A stretch of DNA of 64,000 bases from Kuschelorhynchus macadamiae (lineage: Eukaryota > Arthropoda > Insecta > Coleoptera > Curculionidae). Below the pieces are notes generated by a model. It was not told the DNA's origin. It was given only the letters and a program-made list of their open reading frames with translations, and did not search any database. The translations under genes and the position numbers were made by a program. The stretch covers positions 186,001 through 250,000 of the forward strand of contig JAUTXW010004475.1 of assembly GCA_030620095.1 (NCBI GenBank), given 5' to 3'. This document shows positions 34,892 through 46,470 of this stretch, piece after piece; the first letter of the stretch is position 1, and each line of letters opens with the position of its first letter.

Positions 34892-36040
34892 ACTGTAAAC
34901 TTTCCGATCATCCTAACGAAAAAACAACATATTCTCATTATTTTTGTAGTTATTTTTTTATTCGTCGAAAAATAAGACCTTGAAAATTCGATGTATTTTT
35001 AAGGTCAACCGCCATATATTGAATTTGGCTGATCTTTTGGCTCGTTAGCAAGACCAATGAAGTGTATCTCAAAGGCCACATCGATCTGTAAGACCGCAGG
35101 TATCATGAGATGTACGTGCAGCAGCAGAATCGAGATTTTCAAGGGTGTCACCAAAAGAGGGGCAACAGAGGCTGCCCCCCCCCCCCCATTATATTAGGCA
35201 GTTGGTTAAATTGTGGATTCGTTGGCAAATTGAGACAGAACTGACAACAAACAACCGAAATTATTGTAATACAAAAAAACACTTTTTTTTGGCAGTTGGT
35301 ATTTTTTGCCCCCTTCCTGAACAGAAAGGGTCTAGGGATGCCCCTGGAAACTTTATTACACTGTGATATCTTCGTTATTAATCATTTCGTTCAAAAAATA
35401 CCTATTAATTCACTTATTTGGCAATATCTTAAAAACTAATAAAGATATCGATTTAAAAGACAGCTGGAAAAATCTGTAATCGTTACAAACAGCGCCATCT
35501 AACCAATTTCTTAACAACTAGGGAGTGTTACTCGATCGGAATTCTAAAATCACCTTGAAATTGTCTTTTAAATAAACTTAAATAAAACCTCATTTAGTTT
35601 GGATAAGAGGTTCAGAAGATATAGCTATTTAAATATTTCGTAAGTCAGTCAACAGCTCCCCCCACCCTTAGTAAAGATAATATAAGTTTAGAACCAAAGT
35701 GATAAGAAAATAATTCAGCTGTTTTCAGTCAATTGGTTTTGGCTACTTTAGTTAAGTGTATGTATTTTATTTTCGTTTCTGTATAACAAAATTACTTTCA
35801 GTTTTAGTTTGGATAACAATATTAAATATATATTGTGATAATGGTAGATTACATAACTTACATAATAGAAAAATTATTCTGTATAATACGAATGAGGATT
35901 ATTTATTTGTTATGGTTTTATAATTGTCTGGGAAGGTTAAGTGTAAGACCAACCCTTATTTTAGTAGTAAGTGATGAACTTTGCCGTTTCAAAACAGCAA
36001 AAGATCGAAATCAAGTTTTCTATTCTATGAATTATATCGC
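34892..36040. other. Unassigned; contains a C14-15 tract
   Basis: A run of about 14 C at 35174-35188 sits within a G/C-skewed patch that ends in GGGTCTAGGGATGCCCC (about 35328). This may be a decayed hAT-type MITE. Plus ORFs at 35145 and 35835 have no motifs. Confidence 0.3.
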
Positions 36041-36044
36041 TGAT

Positions 36045-36072
36045 TTTGAATAAAGATTATTATTATTATTAA
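36045..36072 (+). mobile_element. LINE 3'-end stub with (ATT)n tail
   Basis: GAATAAAGATTATTATTATT resembles the LINE end at 7349-7390. The preceding 200 bp may be its eroded 3' UTR. Confidence 0.4.
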
Positions 36073-36553
36073 AATAAAAGTAACTATATTATAACATTTC
36101 TAAGGTTTGCATCTAAACAACGCAAATATACTTGATTAGACCAACAAAAATTACAAATATTTAAAGTCTTCTCCTTATAAAAAAATAATTACGGAAAACC
36201 GTTTAAAAGTAACCAAAACAAATAAAAAAAAAAATTAAACTGATACCAAAAAAATCCACTAAAAAGTGAAAAATAATATTTTATTACATGTGCAAAGTCC
36301 GAGCCAAAGTCATTCTTAATTATTTAATCACAAATATATGTATGTATTGAGCGTTTTGATCTTTAATACCGCTGGTGTAATGTCTTAATGTGTTATTACT
36401 TTGACGCGGACTTCACAGATGGAATACAACATTATTTTTCACTTTTTATTGCCATTTTTTAAGTCGGTTTTATCTGGTTTATAAACAATTTTATTTCGTG
36501 ATCTTTAATTCTATTTATACGAGTTTCATGGTAAACCACTGGGTCCATTGCAT

Positions 36554-36788
36554 CAGTGGCGTATATAAACATTGCTTCTAGGGGGGGTCAGTCAACGAAA
36601 ATGTTCAACAAAAAAAGGTCATTACTTTAATAAAATTAACTGTTTACACTAGTTCTGGGGACAGGGGGATTTACCCGTCAACCCCATAAAAAATGTCCTT
36701 ACTTTGTACTATTCCTATAATTTTAGCTTGAATAAAAGAAGCCCTAGGGGGGTAAACCTCCAACCTCCCTCCCTTATATACGCCACTG
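36554..36788. mobile_element. hAT-type MITE with perfect 8-bp target duplication
   Basis: The ends CAGTGGCGTATATAA and TTATATACGCCACTG are perfect 15-bp inverted repeats. Direct repeats CATTGCAT flank it (36546-36553 and 36789-36796). The inner parts have G-rich/C-rich runs (CTAGGGGGG and its partner). 235 bp, non-coding. TIR start and 8-bp duplication are hAT hallmarks. Confidence 0.9.
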
Positions 36789-36799
36789 CATTGCATATG

Positions 36800-38055
36800 T
36801 AACATAGATACTTTTTTCCTAATAATATGGTGAATGGATATATTGCTCAGTGTGACGTAGCGTAAGCAATTCATAATTCCGCCATTTTTAATATTTTTTT
36901 TTAGTATGCCTGCTGTGCCACCACTCCGGCAATATTCTGAATATTCCCGGCAAATTTCATCCACATTGGTCAAACCAACACGAAGTAATCGATATACATA
37001 CATAAAAAATACACATGGTCAAATTGATAACCTCCACTATCTTGAAGTTGGTTAAATATAGTAATACATACATGAATCAAAATACATATACTGAAAACTA
37101 TATCACACATCAAAATAAATAAATTATATAAAAATACAAAAGAAAATAAAACTTGTCAATCAAAATTAATGCGATTAGGTTACACTTGAAAACGGTAAGA
37201 AATAAATTGTAATCTACCGAATTCTACAAGAATGATTAGCAAAATTCCAAGCAAAAAACTGCCAGGTCAGCAAATGGGTAAATGACAACTTCAAAAAGAT
37301 AGAAACCTCGGTGATATATATAAAATAATAATTGTATAAAAATAGTTTTTATAGTAATTATTCAGGATGATATTCATAAGCCAACAACGAACTACAAATA
37401 CATTAATTCAATTAAATCTTTACTTCGGAATCATATCATCATATTCAAGAAACCACTTAAATAAATAAAATTACTGCCATACTTTTACCATCACTCACCA
37501 TTTGTTAACATACCCACCCTGACTGAAATAGGGAACAAACATTAGCGTAGTCATAATACGTGACAATCACCAATTTGTCAAGCAATGTATGAAATTTAAT
37601 AGCAACATATTTTACCTACAGTGCTTCTGTAGTTTTGCCATTAAAATTTTATAGTAATAAATCCGATGTTTTATACCTAACTAGGATTTAAATCTGAATT
37701 GCATGTAAACAGAACAGGATTTTTGTCCCAAAAATGATTCAACTTTCTGAAATATTAAGAGTTTAACACAAATCCGGATAAATCAGATATTTAAGTTGCC
37801 CACTACAAGTTACTGAACAAAATCCTAACAAAAACGGAAGCCTACACAAAGCCAAATTTCTAATATTTATACAAATACAAAGAGTAGGTATAAACTAAAT
37901 TAAAATTTAGCCAAAACACCCGTTTTAAAATAAGCTGTGGTAAATGACGACTCATGAAGAACTTGCTGGTATGACCAACAAATATAAGAGAAGATGGATA
38001 GGATATTTATAGTTTGTTAATACACTGTACGTGTTGTCATGTTATAATTTTGTTC
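36800..38055. other. Unassigned AT-rich DNA
   Basis: The minus ORF 36671-37003 runs through the MITE and is not a gene. Nothing else recognised. Confidence 0.35.
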
Positions 38056-38058
38056 TAG

Positions 38059-38340
38059 ATATACAGGGTGTTTCGGGAGGAAATGGATATATTCTAAGAA
38101 TGTTTGGGAGGTCAAAAAAAAGCAAAAAAATGTTATATATTTATAGGTCCGCAAAAGTTTAGTTTTCGAGATATAGGGTGTAAAAGAAAATTTAAAAAAT
38201 CCGTTTTTATTAAATATTTTGGAAACGATTTTAGATATCAAATTGAAATCTGTTATGCAATATTATGACGTAAAGGGTCATCAGTTGGAATAAAATGATT
38301 TGTAATATTTTCGCCAGTGGCATGCGTGACAACATAAGGT
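38059..38340. mobile_element. Mariner-type terminus or MITE fragment
   Basis: TATACAGGGTGTTTCGGGAG followed by GAAATGG, then TTTTCGAGATATAGGGTGT about 100 bp later. This is the same terminal family as the inverted repeat at 48864-49128 (CAGGGCGATTCATGAGGAAA on the minus strand). No right end found. Confidence 0.4.
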
Positions 38341-38412
38341 GAGATATTTTTCACGGAAAAAATTAGACAACCCTGTTGTTCTTCAGAATTATTTTTTTTT
38401 AATTGGCAATCT

Positions 38413-38448
38413 ATTCTAAAGGAAAAAGATCTCTTTTTCCTTTAGAAT
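38413..38448. repeat. Perfect 17-bp-arm palindrome
   Basis: ATTCTAAAGGAAAAAGA, TC, then the exact reverse complement. It would form a 17-bp hairpin. Not a terminator in this eukaryotic context. Confidence 0.9.
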
Positions 38449-38459
38449 ATTCTTCTCAT

Positions 38460-39455
38460 CAGTCTGATGCATATTTTTGGAGTAATACTTAAAATACCTT
38501 ATACCCCAAAATTAACTGATTAATACCACGCAGGTCATCGAAACTGCTATGAGTACTGTGTTCCAGCCAAGTCTACTTTTTAGATTATCCCAAAGCTTTC
38601 AGCACTGTCAGTTGGAGACACTTGTGGCCGATTCTACATGACATGTCTTATGTTATCTAATATAGACGCGGCAAAAGACCGTTATAAAAGGACTTCACCA
38701 TAAAAATGTTGCATTCTTTGTACACTCTTATTCAACATGTGCAGTCAGTGAATAAAGTAGTAAAAGTTAAATAATTTAAAAATCTATATTATGTCGACCA
38801 CACTACTGTAATAATCAACTACAAACAGAAAATGATAGAACTACTTCAACGCATTGAAAATATCAGATAATAGGTGGTTTCAATATGAACAAAACCAAAT
38901 GTGGTTTACTAATGATCGATAACCTGGACTCAATTTGAGAAAAAAAGTTCATATAAACATAAGACCTAAAAAGCATCGTTCTTGAGATACAGGATGATAA
39001 ACTTTTTTTAAAAAATAAGGATTTTTATTAATATTTGGAAAACCCCTTGACGTATTATATTAAAACTTTATATGTAAAATGTTCTTGATATGTTACTTTT
39101 TCCAAGTAAAAGAAAACCGACTAAGCTACATGGACGGCAATACAAAATTTTATTTTATTAAATTAATGGTTCGCCGCTGTTTATTTTGAAAACTGCTTGC
39201 GTTTTCGCAATTAACAACCAAAAGTACCTAAAACTTTTCTTTCGTGTTTTTTTTTGTATGAGAAAAATTAAAAACTTTAGCACGTTATCATATTAAATTA
39301 AAAAAAATAAAGTTTAAAGTGCTACTCTTTCCGACCAGAAAAAATGGAGTGAGCCACTGGCGTGCGCATGGGCAACCATTCTGGTTTTTATTTTTGTAAA
39401 TTTATGGTACGCCACTATTTATTATAAAATCTGATAGATTTTTAGCAATATGCTA
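38460..39455. other. Unassigned AT-rich DNA
   Basis: No supported gene or element; short runs resemble mariner-like termini (GAGATACAGGATGATAAAC near 38989). Confidence 0.3.
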
Positions 39456-39459
39456 AAAA

Positions 39460-40830
39460 AACGGTAATTTCCTTTACCCAGAACTTCCTTCGTTATAAAT
39501 CTTTCATTTTATTAGGAATTGTGAAGTGTGGCCCAATTTAGACTCGCACATAGTAACATATACATATTACTACGCCTTTTCAAATATTTTTATTGGGCTC
39601 CATGTTGCATCGGTACCAATATTTAATTATTTTCTACCTATGCCACACTTGATGTTTGGACATAATTTAAAATATATTAAATATTGAATAAGTAGTTTTG
39701 ACATACATTGATTTTTAGAGACCGCAATTTTGTTCTGCCATGTTGAATTCGTAGGAGTTTACTCCTATATCACATTTAATTTTTGAGAAAAATTCGAAGT
39801 CAAATTGAATGAGATATTTTTTTACGTTGATTTTTTAAACATTTTATTTGGTCGCCATTTTGTTTCGCTATCTAACTATCACAATTAATTCTTGCACACA
39901 ATTTGAAATTAATTTAATAAGTAGTTTTTTCAAGCTGATTTTTTAAGTCTTTTACTAAGCCACCTTCTTGGATTAATACCAAAATGTTACCAATTCATTT
40001 CTATCAACACTTAATTTTTGTGTAAAATTTCAGGTAATTTGGATAATTAGCTTTTTAGTGGTATTTTTTTAACATTTTAGACCAGTCCGCCATATTGGAT
40101 ATTTATAAAAATGTTTCCAGGTCATACCCATAAGACCCTTAGTTCTTGACCAAAATTTGAAGTCAATCGGGCAAGTAGTTTTTTATCTATGCCACAGACA
40201 GACAGACAGACCGACGGAATTAAGAAAACATGTTTTATATATGTTGATACATTTTATTTGGCCGCCATTTTCTTTCGCCATTATCATTTGTTCGCACCAC
40301 AATTTTACCAGGTCATCTAAATATCACACTTAATTCTTACACACAATTTAAAATCAATCTAATAAGTAATTTTTTCAGCCTGATTTTTTAAATATTTTAA
40401 GCCGCCATTTTCTTTCGCCATCTTGGATTCGTACCGAAATTTTATCAGTTTATTTTTACGTAAACGTAATAATTGATTTTTGTGCAAAATGTCAGGTAAA
40501 TTGGATCAGTAGTTTTTTAGTAATATTTTTTTAACGTTTCACTAGGCCGTCATTTTGTTACGCCATCTTGGATTCGCACCAAAACTGTATCGCTTGATTT
40601 CCCGGTAATACTTGATTTTTGTGCAACATTTCAGATAAATTGCTTGAGTAGTTTTTAAGTAATAATTTTATAAAATTTCACTAGGCCGCACTTTTGTTGC
40701 GCCGTACTGAATTTATATCCCCTTACGACCTTTACGAACATACCGCGAACAGATAGACAGAGGGAATTGAGAAAACATCTTTTGTGGCATCTGTCTAAGG
40801 GCCATAAACGCGAAAGGGGCTGTGTGCATA
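39460..40830. repeat. Degenerate tandem array, 8-9 units of ~110-150 bp
   Basis: The phrase (GG)CCGCCATTTTGTTTCGCC, then ATCTTGGATTCGTACC, recurs near 39725, 39850, 39960, 40088, 40258, 40398, 40545 and 40682. Each is followed by a CACTTAATTTTTG-like and a TAAGTAGTTTTTTA-like segment. The array begins with the TTTACCCAGAACTTCC motif and holds the GACAGACAGA...GGAATT...AAAACATGTTTT block twice (40195 and 40750). Single diverged units occur near 42465, 50230, 53240-53720 (reversed) and 55930. Confidence 0.7.
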
Positions 40831-40869
40831 TGTTTCTTATGCAACATATGTAGATATATGTATTTATTA

Positions 40870-41560
40870 ACATGCTAAAAATCTATACTTTAACCGAATC
40901 ACTTTTGTAGAAATGGTACTTAAAACATATCAAACGAGTTGTATCAAAAACTGAAATGAAGCCAATAGAAACAAAAATAACAATAAATAATATATTATTA
41001 AAGGTGATATTACCTCACGAACATACTTTACATTATTCCAGCTGCCCCGTTAAAGGGTAGATTCTGGACATTTTTGTGCAATATTTTAAAATATTTTGTC
41101 CTTCCTTTTAACTCGCTTAAAATGCCTCTGACATCACAGGTATCTCAATATATTACACATGACAACAATGTAAATTTTACTGGAATTTATTTTATCCTCA
41201 GGTAATTATAACCTATAACGGGCGTTTAACGCCAAACAATAGCAGCACTGCTACAGAGGTAAACACAAAAGCTATTTCGTCCAAGAATAAGTAAAATGTC
41301 CAGTTTTCAATTATTCTTATTGTGCTGTGATAAATCGTTACGCAGATAATTTTCTTTTACACTTGCAAACTATATATTTATCGGCGACGTCAGAGGTGCA
41401 ATTAATCGTGTGATCAAAAATATATAAAAATTAAATTGTAGCAAAATGAATATTTTCCAATTCCAAATAATGCACTGTTGTTTTAGATGAAAGATCTTTG
41501 CATTCCTTATACATTTTCTATATAAAAAAAATTCAAGTACCGAATTTTGCAACCTATAAT
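40870..41560. other. 3' flank of Ada2a, unassigned
   Basis: No gene or element recognised between the tandem array and the Ada2a 3' UTR. Confidence 0.35.
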
Positions 41561-41562
41561 AA

Positions 41563-41568
41563 TTTATT
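41563..41568 (-). promoter_or_regulatory. Candidate Ada2a poly(A) signal
   Basis: AATAAA on the minus strand about 100 nt after the Ada2a stop codon. Confidence 0.5.
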
Positions 41569-41665
41569 ATAACAACATAAAAGTGTTTGAACATCTCTAA
41601 GATGTAGTTTACAATAAATATTTACAACAAAACGAAAACAATTTTACAACTAAAAACACCTATTT

Positions 41666-42101
41666 TCATTTTTTTATATATCCTTCAGAAATCAAGAAAT
41701 CATACAATTTCCGCGTCTTATTAACATCAATTTTCAAAAGGTTTCTAGCTGTTTGCAATTTTACATGACCAGCTCTAGAATTTTCAGCAATTAATAGATT
41801 CTTTAACTCTAAATAACTAACTGGCACAAATCTAACGGTACTACACATGTCCCTCTCTTTTTCGCTAAGTTTTTCATATCCAGGCATTCCTACGATATCC
41901 AAGGGAGCAACAGATTGTTTTCTTTTTGTAAATTTAGGTATTATGGCCAGACCAGCGTTCTTATTGTTTCTCCAATTAAACTGAGGCTTCGACCGAAATA
42001 TTTTAAGTTGCTTCTTCTTTTCTTGGTGAATTTGTTGCAGCTTTAAATACATTCTACCTTCTGCTAACGTAGTAATGCCTTTTCTTCTTAAAGAAATCAA
42101 C
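41666..42101 (-). CDS. Ada2a: Transcriptional adaptor ADA2a, last coding exon (SWIRM domain)
   Basis: Minus-strand exon starting after CATTTTTAG (AG at 42102-42103) and ending with TGA at 41666-41668. The first base, G, completes an upstream codon, so the apparent start TTG is not a start. The 145 residues begin LISLRRKGITTLAEGRMYLK, matching the helical segment before the linker in ADA2a. The C-terminal SWIRM domain (about residues 68-144) follows: PLDIVGMPGYEKLSEKERDM, CSTVRFVPVSYLELKNLL, LKIDVNKTRKLYDFLISEGY, IKK end. ADA2a is the nuclear adaptor that positions the GCN5 acetyltransferase with ADA3 in the ATAC complex; SWIRM binds DNA/nucleosomes. The ZZ and SANT exons must lie upstream and were not found in this window. 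Confidence 0.96.
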
Positions 42102-42109
42102 CTAAAAAT

Positions 42110-42955
42110 GTAAATGCAAAATGTTTATATCAGAACGATAAGAGAAATGATAATATATTATTCTAAATATCTACAAAAAATTTAAGCACTAGGTAATTTG
42201 AAAACCACATGTATGGCACAATTCTGTAGTTTTATCTATAGTTTGTTAACGACCCAATTATTTTTAATGGGTTACGTGGATCAGGTCAGAAACGAATCCG
42301 AATTTGATCTTACCAATGTTTGGAAAATTTTATTTTTTTGTCAAGACTAGTTAAATTGATTTGATTATTATTAATTATTAATTTTCTGCGATCTATTTAG
42401 TTGATTAACTTTAATTTTATTATATTTTGCACAAAAATTGGGTCTGATACAAAAATAAACTGGTAAACTATTGGTATGAATTCAATATGACGGAAAAAAA
42501 TAAGGGTCTATTAAAATATTTTATGTACGAAAATGAAGAAATGCATCATGCTTCACTTTCCCTGACAAAATGAAGGATTCTTACTTATACTTTATTGAGG
42601 GAAATAGATTGTAACTTATGAACCTTTTAAATGGTTTTCTTTCAAAAATGTTTACTATACTATAATTGTTGGGTTGGAATTAATACTACTTTTGATTTAA
42701 GACCCACCGTTCGGTCACCTACCAGAGTTACTTAAGTTCCAGCACTTGCATTGAAAATCTTTAATCACTATCGATAAGCCAAGTTGCTTCCGTTGTAAAT
42801 TTAGGCTTATCGGATCATTTCTCACAAATTTTGGAAATTGAATTTTAAACAGATGAAATAAAAATCCCAGCTATGCTTTTAAACGAGATTTCTTAAATAA
42901 AAATATAAATAACATTATAGAATACATAAGAGAAAAAAATGGTATGATGTTTACG
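42110..42955. other. Ada2a intron, unassigned
   Basis: AT-rich intron. One unit of the CCATCTTGGATTC family lies reversed near 42470-42530. No exon seen. Confidence 0.35.
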
Positions 42956-42959
42956 CTTA

Positions 42960-43550
42960 GGTCTGTCCAAACAGTGCATTTGAGACCTTTTCTATACGGT
43001 TATTTTATAATTATCAATTGTGCTGTCCTCTAGTCAAAATTAATATTTCCAGCAAAAATTCTCTTGCATATACTTGAAAGATATGGAATTAGATGACAGG
43101 CAGGGGAACTACTGAGATCTTACCTGAGTACGTTTTAGTTAATGGGGCAGAACGTAATTCTACTAACAGAGCAAGGAGTATCACATGGCTCGGGTCTTGG
43201 GTCACTGCTTTACCTTATTTATTCTAATGATCTGATTTCTCACCTGGAGCAAACCTCATCAGGTATAAGGGATACTACTGAGATGGTGTACAGAAACGCT
43301 ATATTATAGTATGAAAAAAACTGTCCGAATCTTAGCCAGAACAAAACTAGGTTTATGGTATTTTCACAGTAAGCAAATGTCTTTGCTTACTGTTTGAAGT
43401 CATCTAATTCGTGTGTAATGCTGGGACTTAATTTTGACGAAAATTTGCAATGTCTGAATCATGCTGATAACCTCTCAATTCATTTAAGGCAGAATTGCTA
43501 TGCACTATAGTCTTTATCTAATTACTGCAATGAAAATGTTCTTTTATAGA
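42960..43550 (+). pseudogene. LINE reverse transcriptase fragment, heavily decayed
   Basis: Plus strand: KILLHILERYGI, GVSHGSGLGSLLYLIYSNDL (usual GVPQGSVLGPLLFLIYINDL), then a lost YADD region and MLGLNFDENLQCLNHAD-like sequence near 43420. Stops throughout. It is interrupted at 43555 by the Helitron end. Confidence 0.6.
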
Positions 43551-43554
43551 TATA

Positions 43555-44262
43555 CTAGCGGACACCCGCGACTTCATTCGCGTATATAATGAAAGAGATG
43601 TAAAGAGGTACTTAAATCGCGTCATTTGAGTACCTCTTTGTAAACCACGTTTGTTTTTGTAATCTCTGGCTGTAAAATAGCCAAGCTACTGCGCGATCTT
43701 ACTCTAGAGCATGCGACATAGAGTTGACCATGGGAAAAACAATCGTAGCGCAAGTCTACTCCAGCTCTACTTAAGGATTGAGCTTTATTGTCATGGCGAA
43801 ACAAAGTTTTAAAGGAAACTACACGTTTAAACTGGAAAGGATAATCTTACGGAATTAAACATTATATAAAAACTGTTTCTCCCAGACCATGGCCAGAAAT
43901 AATAGTAGACTCTATTACATTGTTTTGTAATGTTTTAACCTGTAGCCGAGTTCCATTACACAATTTTGGTGGTTTTAAATTTCAAATAAGCATCACTGGT
44001 GCCCCACTTTTAAAGTTAACTTATGAGAAGGGATTCCTGAAGGGTTTATAGAGTGTAGGAACTCGACAGGATAATTAACCGCATTTTCTTGGTCTATAAC
44101 TATATCTATTGAGTAGTATGTTAATTGTGGAGCAGTAATTTTTTCCAATAAAGCTATATGTCTTTCGTCTGCTGTGCTATTTTTTGGAGTTAATATAGCT
44201 CGTTCTTTAAACCAAGAAGTTGTTTTATTTTGACATTTTTCGAGTCCACTATAAACATTTAG
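43555..44262 (-). pseudogene. Helitron 3' part: RepHel helicase C-terminus and CTAG end
   Basis: On the minus strand from 44262: SWFKERAILTPKNSTADERH, PQLTYYSIDIVIDQENA, YPVEFLHSINPSGIPSHKLT, LKVGAPVMLI, LCNGTRLQVKTL, FQFKRVVSF and, in the open part 43804-43622, DNKAQSLSRAGVDLRYDCFS, HGQLYVACSRVRSRSSLAI. This is the Pif1-type helicase end of a Helitron; the usual GQ in 'NKAQGQS' is deleted. The 3' terminus carries a GCGAATGAAGTCGC hairpin and ends GTCCGCTAG at 43555, followed by T, as Helitrons do at A-T targets. The Rep half is missing. Confidence 0.85.
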
Positions 44263-45060
44263 GGAGTAGTTTCACCCACTTAAAAACTGAGTTTCGAAGA
44301 ATCCTTTCTTACCAAACCTCTGCACTCTAAAATCAAGCTGTTTGCACAAGCTAAGCTTTCTACGGCAAACGGTTTGAGAAAGATCGCAAAAATTAATTAA
44401 AAAATAAAAACTTAAAATATGTAATAAAATAAAATAAAAAGCACTTGTTCAAGTGTTTTTCCGAATAACTAATTGTTTTTTAAATAAAAATATAATATTA
44501 AAGGGGTGGTTTCAGGCCCTTGGACACCCTGTTTCTGTTTTTAAAAAATTTTAAAATATGTAAAAAAATAAAATATAAAGCATATTATGTTCAAGCGTTA
44601 TCCGAATAACTAACGGTTTTTTAAATAAAATATATTATAATATTTAAGGGATGGTTTTACGCCTTTCGACACATTGTATGAATTTTTTGAAAAACCTAAA
44701 ATATGTAAAAAAATAAATTAAAAAAACACGTGTTCAAGCGTTTTTTCGAAAAACTAACAGGTTTTTAAATAAATAAATATTGTATTATTTAAGTGGTGGT
44801 TTCACCCCTTTGAACACCCTGTATGAATTTTTAAAAAATCCTAAAATATGTAAAAAAATAAATTAAAAAACACGTGTTCAAGCGTTTTTTCAAAAAATTG
44901 ACCGTTTTTTTAAATAAAAAATATTGTAATATTTAAGGGGTGGTTTCATCCCCTTGGAATTTGAGCTATGAAAAATCCCTTCTTATCAAACCTCTACACC
45001 CTAAAATCAACGTGTATGCCAAAATTCAGCCTTTTACCTCAAGCGGTTTGAGATGGAGCG
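44263..45060. repeat. Tandem array, about four ~135-150-bp units
   Basis: AAAATATGTAAAAAAATAAA, then TGTTCAAGCGTT and GGTGGTTTCA...ACACCCTGTATGA-like blocks repeat at about 44410, 44555, 44697 and 44842. Flanking blocks at 44300 and 44965 share CTTACCAAACCTCT/CTTATCAAACCTCT and CTAAAATCAA, a longer-period repeat. It adjoins the Helitron helicase fragment and may be its internal or captured DNA. Confidence 0.7.
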
Positions 45061-46020
45061 TGATGAGATAAAGAACTGCTTTACCTGCTTCTAATAAGAC
45101 AACGTCTTTCCAAAAAAAATAGCCTACAAAGGATGCAATTTTTTTAATAGACTAGGCAATGATATAAAAACGCTGCAACTGTGAGAATGTTTAAAGGCAA
45201 GCTGAAAAGTCTTCTTATTGAAATGACCTATTATACTATAAAGGGTGGCTACTATGGTGCTACATAAAAACCGATCGCACATTTTCGAGTTCGATTTACA
45301 AAGGTTATAAACGGTTATATTTAGTTCCAACGTCAAAATTATCACCCATTTTTGTATCACAAATGTGTTAAGTTTCGTTTTTGTAAGTTAGTTTTTACGT
45401 TAAACGTTTAAGGAAGGTCCATCGTATTCAAAGCGTAATGCCTAAAACGTTGGTGTCATCTCTCACGTCAATCGATAATCGATTCTTGTTTTTGATAATC
45501 GCCCAGCTTTAGTCATAACCACTTCCTCTTCGTTAATTTTCATCGGAGCAATGGAAAGAAAGCATAAACCAGGTGGCAAATTGTATCCCGAAGGAACGGA
45601 AGCTAACAACCATAAAAGAAAGCAGAAGCCACTTTTATTTTTCTCCTTGTTGAATACGGACCTCTACAGGGGTCCCTGGCGGGCGGCGTGTTTTATGTGT
45701 CGTTTCGGAGAGAAAGGGGCAAACGGAACGTTCCAATTGAAAATGATCCCATTAAAAAGTGTTCAAACGCCGTGAACGTGAAGCAAATCTCCACAAGGGA
45801 GAAGCGTAATGGCCGGTTGATTTCGGGAGTGGGAGTCTGGGAAGGACTAAAAGCAATTGGTTATACACGTGAGAGTCGGACGTAAACACAAGAAGGGCTT
45901 TAGTCGGATGCATCACACCAGTCATTGTTTTGTTCTAGAAAAAGTTAAAATTATATTTTTCTGGAGACCTCAGGAGTATATAACTTGTCAAGTTGAGTAG
46001 TTTTCCCCCTAATGGACTGG
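45061..46020. other. Unassigned; GC-richer patch at 45540-45900
   Basis: Overlapping plus ORFs 45551-45775 and 45688-45885 sit in a patch with higher GC than its surroundings. No domain is recognised and the two frames overlap, so I do not call a gene. It could be an unrecognised 5' exon or promoter, or an old repeat. Confidence 0.3.
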
Positions 46021-46024
46021 CAAG

Positions 46025-46432
46025 TTGCCTCGTAGCAGTACCAATAATATATATAAAAAGCTAAACCAACTAAATCATAAAGTTTATGTCGCCGCAAAAA
46101 GCTTAATGAACCTAGACTTGGAAAGTGTTTATTTTATAGATATACAACCAAGAAGATATCTTTATGGTTTATTTTATTTTATTTTTCTGAACATATTTTA
46201 CATACAACATTATTTTTTGTGGACTAGCATATTTTTTTCCTTACTGAACTAATATTCTATGATATATAATAATTAATGATTACTACTAAATATGTAAAAA
46301 ATTTAAGATTTGGTGTGTCCAGATAAGTTACTGAAACCGCAATTAGAGGTCATTAAGTATTACGAAGAAAGACAAAAACTGATGCAGCAGACATATAAAT
46401 GGTTAGATATGTATATAAAAATATGTAATTAA
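46025..46432 (+). CDS. Candidate 3' exons of an unknown host gene
   Basis: The second exon (46323-46432) is the stronger one. After the acceptor TTTGGTGTGTCCAG it reads KLLKPQLEVIKYYEERQKLM, then QQTYKWLDMYIKICN and TAA, open only in the phase xAT. The first (about 46040-46118), YKKLNQLNHKVYVAAKSLMN with LDLE, would join at GAAA|GTGTTT to give LDLEN-KLLKPQ in frame. Both are polar and helix-prone, suggesting a short coiled-coil protein. No family recognised. It ends 39 bp from the stop of the converging ORF at 46471. Confidence 0.35.
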
Positions 46433-46470
46433 ATAACATACCTAAAAATATTATTGAATCTTTCAGAACT

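Noticed and set aside
38413..38448. Rho-independent terminator
   Set aside because: The genome is eukaryotic and no gene ends here; only a palindrome is reported.
44403..44950. CRISPR-like array
   Set aside because: Repeats are long, diverged and lack unique spacers; this is a eukaryotic tandem repeat.
45551..45885. Protein-coding gene in the GC-richer patch
   Set aside because: Two overlapping frames, no splice pattern, no recognised domain.
46025..46252. The full 75-codon ORF as one exon
   Set aside because: The last third is Phe/Tyr/Leu-rich intron-like read-through; only the first part plus 46323-46432 is kept as a candidate.
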